Part shown: positions 6,847 to 7,348 of the stretch, one piece after another | Numbering within the stretch: the first letter of the stretch is position 1 | How the letters are laid out: each line of letters opens with the position of its first letter | NCBI GenBank assembly: GCA_943326315.2 | Contig: CALPSU020000121.1 | Coordinates: forward strand, 1 to 7,348 | Direction: 5' to 3' | Length of the DNA stretch: 7,348 nucleotides | From: Chryseobacterium gleum | GTDB lineage: Bacteria > Bacteroidota > Bacteroidia > Flavobacteriales_D > Crocinitomicaceae | Made by a program: the position numbers and the translations under genes | The notes under the pieces: generated by a model | Database searches by the model: none | Told to the model about the DNA's origin: nothing | The model's input: the letters and a program-made list of their open reading frames with translations, nothing else

Positions 6847-6868
6847 TTTTATTAGTCAAACAGATAAG

Positions 6869-7348
6869 ATGGAAAACGATAAAAACATAGTAGATTTTTT
6901 AAAACCTCGAGAAAGAGAAGAGATTAGTGATGCCTATTTTGATAATATGGCCTCAATAATAACGAATACAAATAAAAAAACGATTGTCAAAAAATTAACT
7001 CCAATCTACAAAAAACCTATATTTTGGTTAACAAGCATTGCTGCAGTCTTTATAGGTTTAATAGTATTACGAAATTTTTCTTCAGAAGAAATTCAATTGT
7101 CAGCTAATTTAAGTTCTCCTTCTCAATCTGAACTTTTAGCTTACGTTGACGAAAATATTGATAATTTTGAGCAAGATTTATTAGTGAAATACATCCCTAT
7201 TGATGAAACTGAAATTTCCGAAGTAAAAAAAACATCACCTAATAACCAAACAAATTGGACAATTGAAAATGTAGAATTATTTGAAGATATTAATAAAGAA
7301 GATGTTCTCCAATATTTAAGTTCAGAAGAATTAACTTTAGAAGATTTA
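6869..7348 (+). CDS. Single-pass membrane protein, candidate anti-sigma partner, truncated by window end
   Basis: The frame is open for 160 codons from the ATG at 6869 to the right edge, and the stop is outside the window. Residues 1-49 are polar and basic towards the end (KKTIVKK, YKK). Residues 50-68 (KPIFWLTSIAAVFIGLIVL) form one membrane helix. Residues 69-160 are acidic and rich in Glu, Asp, Asn and Ser. The basic flank before the helix puts the N-terminus in the cytoplasm and the acidic tail in the periplasm, the orientation of classical anti-sigma factors. Position 22 bases after an ECF sigma gene supports that role. However, no HxxxCxxC zinc motif or other anti-sigma domain is visible in the cytoplasmic part, so the function is inferred from context. 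In flavobacteria similar sigma genes are often followed by a hypothetical membrane protein and a periplasmic sensor; any third gene lies outside the window. Confidence 0.85.
   Translation, partial: MENDKNIVDFLKPREREEISDAYFDNMASIITNTNKKTIVKKLTPIYKKPIFWLTSIAAVFIGLIVLRNFSSEEIQLSANLSSPSQSELLAYVDENIDNFEQDLLVKYIPIDETEISEVKKTSPNNQTNWTIENVELFEDINKEDVLQYLSSEELTLEDL

Noticed and set aside
6539..6859. 106-codon minus-strand open frame opposite the sigma factor
   Set aside because: Its Leu/Phe-rich translation is what the complement of Lys/Glu-rich coding gives. The sigma factor frame is unambiguous.

Overview
The window reads as chromosomal DNA of a Bacteroidota bacterium, most likely a member of the Flavobacteriaceae. 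The supporting signs are high A+T content, starts without Shine-Dalgarno sequences, matches to the Bacteroidota -7 element TAnnTTTG, a long exported protein built from Ig-like modules of the kind flavobacteria send out through the type IX secretion system, and transketolase encoded as two half-size subunits. Genus and species cannot be fixed from this sequence.

Layout. Positions 1-2958 are read leftward: a small exported protein of unknown function (complement 2551-2958), followed 15 bases later by the first 845 residues of a very large surface or adhesin-like protein (complement <1-2535). That protein has a signal peptide, a PPC-like domain, a second beta-rich domain, one PKD-like module and at least six Ig-like (BIG2-type) repeats; its C-terminus lies beyond the left edge. 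Positions 2959-3113 form a divergent promoter region with two face-to-face, overlapping promoter candidates. From 3114 everything reads rightward in a tight cluster: transketolase N-terminal subunit, an exported von Willebrand factor A (vWA) protein, transketolase C-terminal subunit, an ECF sigma factor, and a single-pass membrane protein cut by the right edge. Gaps are 0, 10, 6 and 22 bases, so one transcript is likely.

How the genes fit together. The two transketolase subunits should assemble in the cytoplasm into one thiamine-diphosphate enzyme of the non-oxidative pentose phosphate pathway. The vWA protein lies between them in the same direction but is addressed to the envelope, so its placement is not explained by enzyme function. 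Its TTG start directly abuts the TAA stop of the upstream subunit, in the same frame, which suggests coupling by termination and re-initiation. The ECF sigma factor and the following membrane protein look like a sigma/anti-sigma-type pair, although the membrane protein shows no known anti-sigma zinc motif. A perfect 9-base-pair hairpin lies just inside the sigma gene.

I saw no tRNA, rRNA, CRISPR array, insertion sequence, attachment site or convincing intrinsic terminator. No stretch over 300 bases lacks a gene. The individual families are known; the parts that look least ordinary are the gene order, the abutting TTG start, the hairpin and the regular architecture of the Ig-like array.
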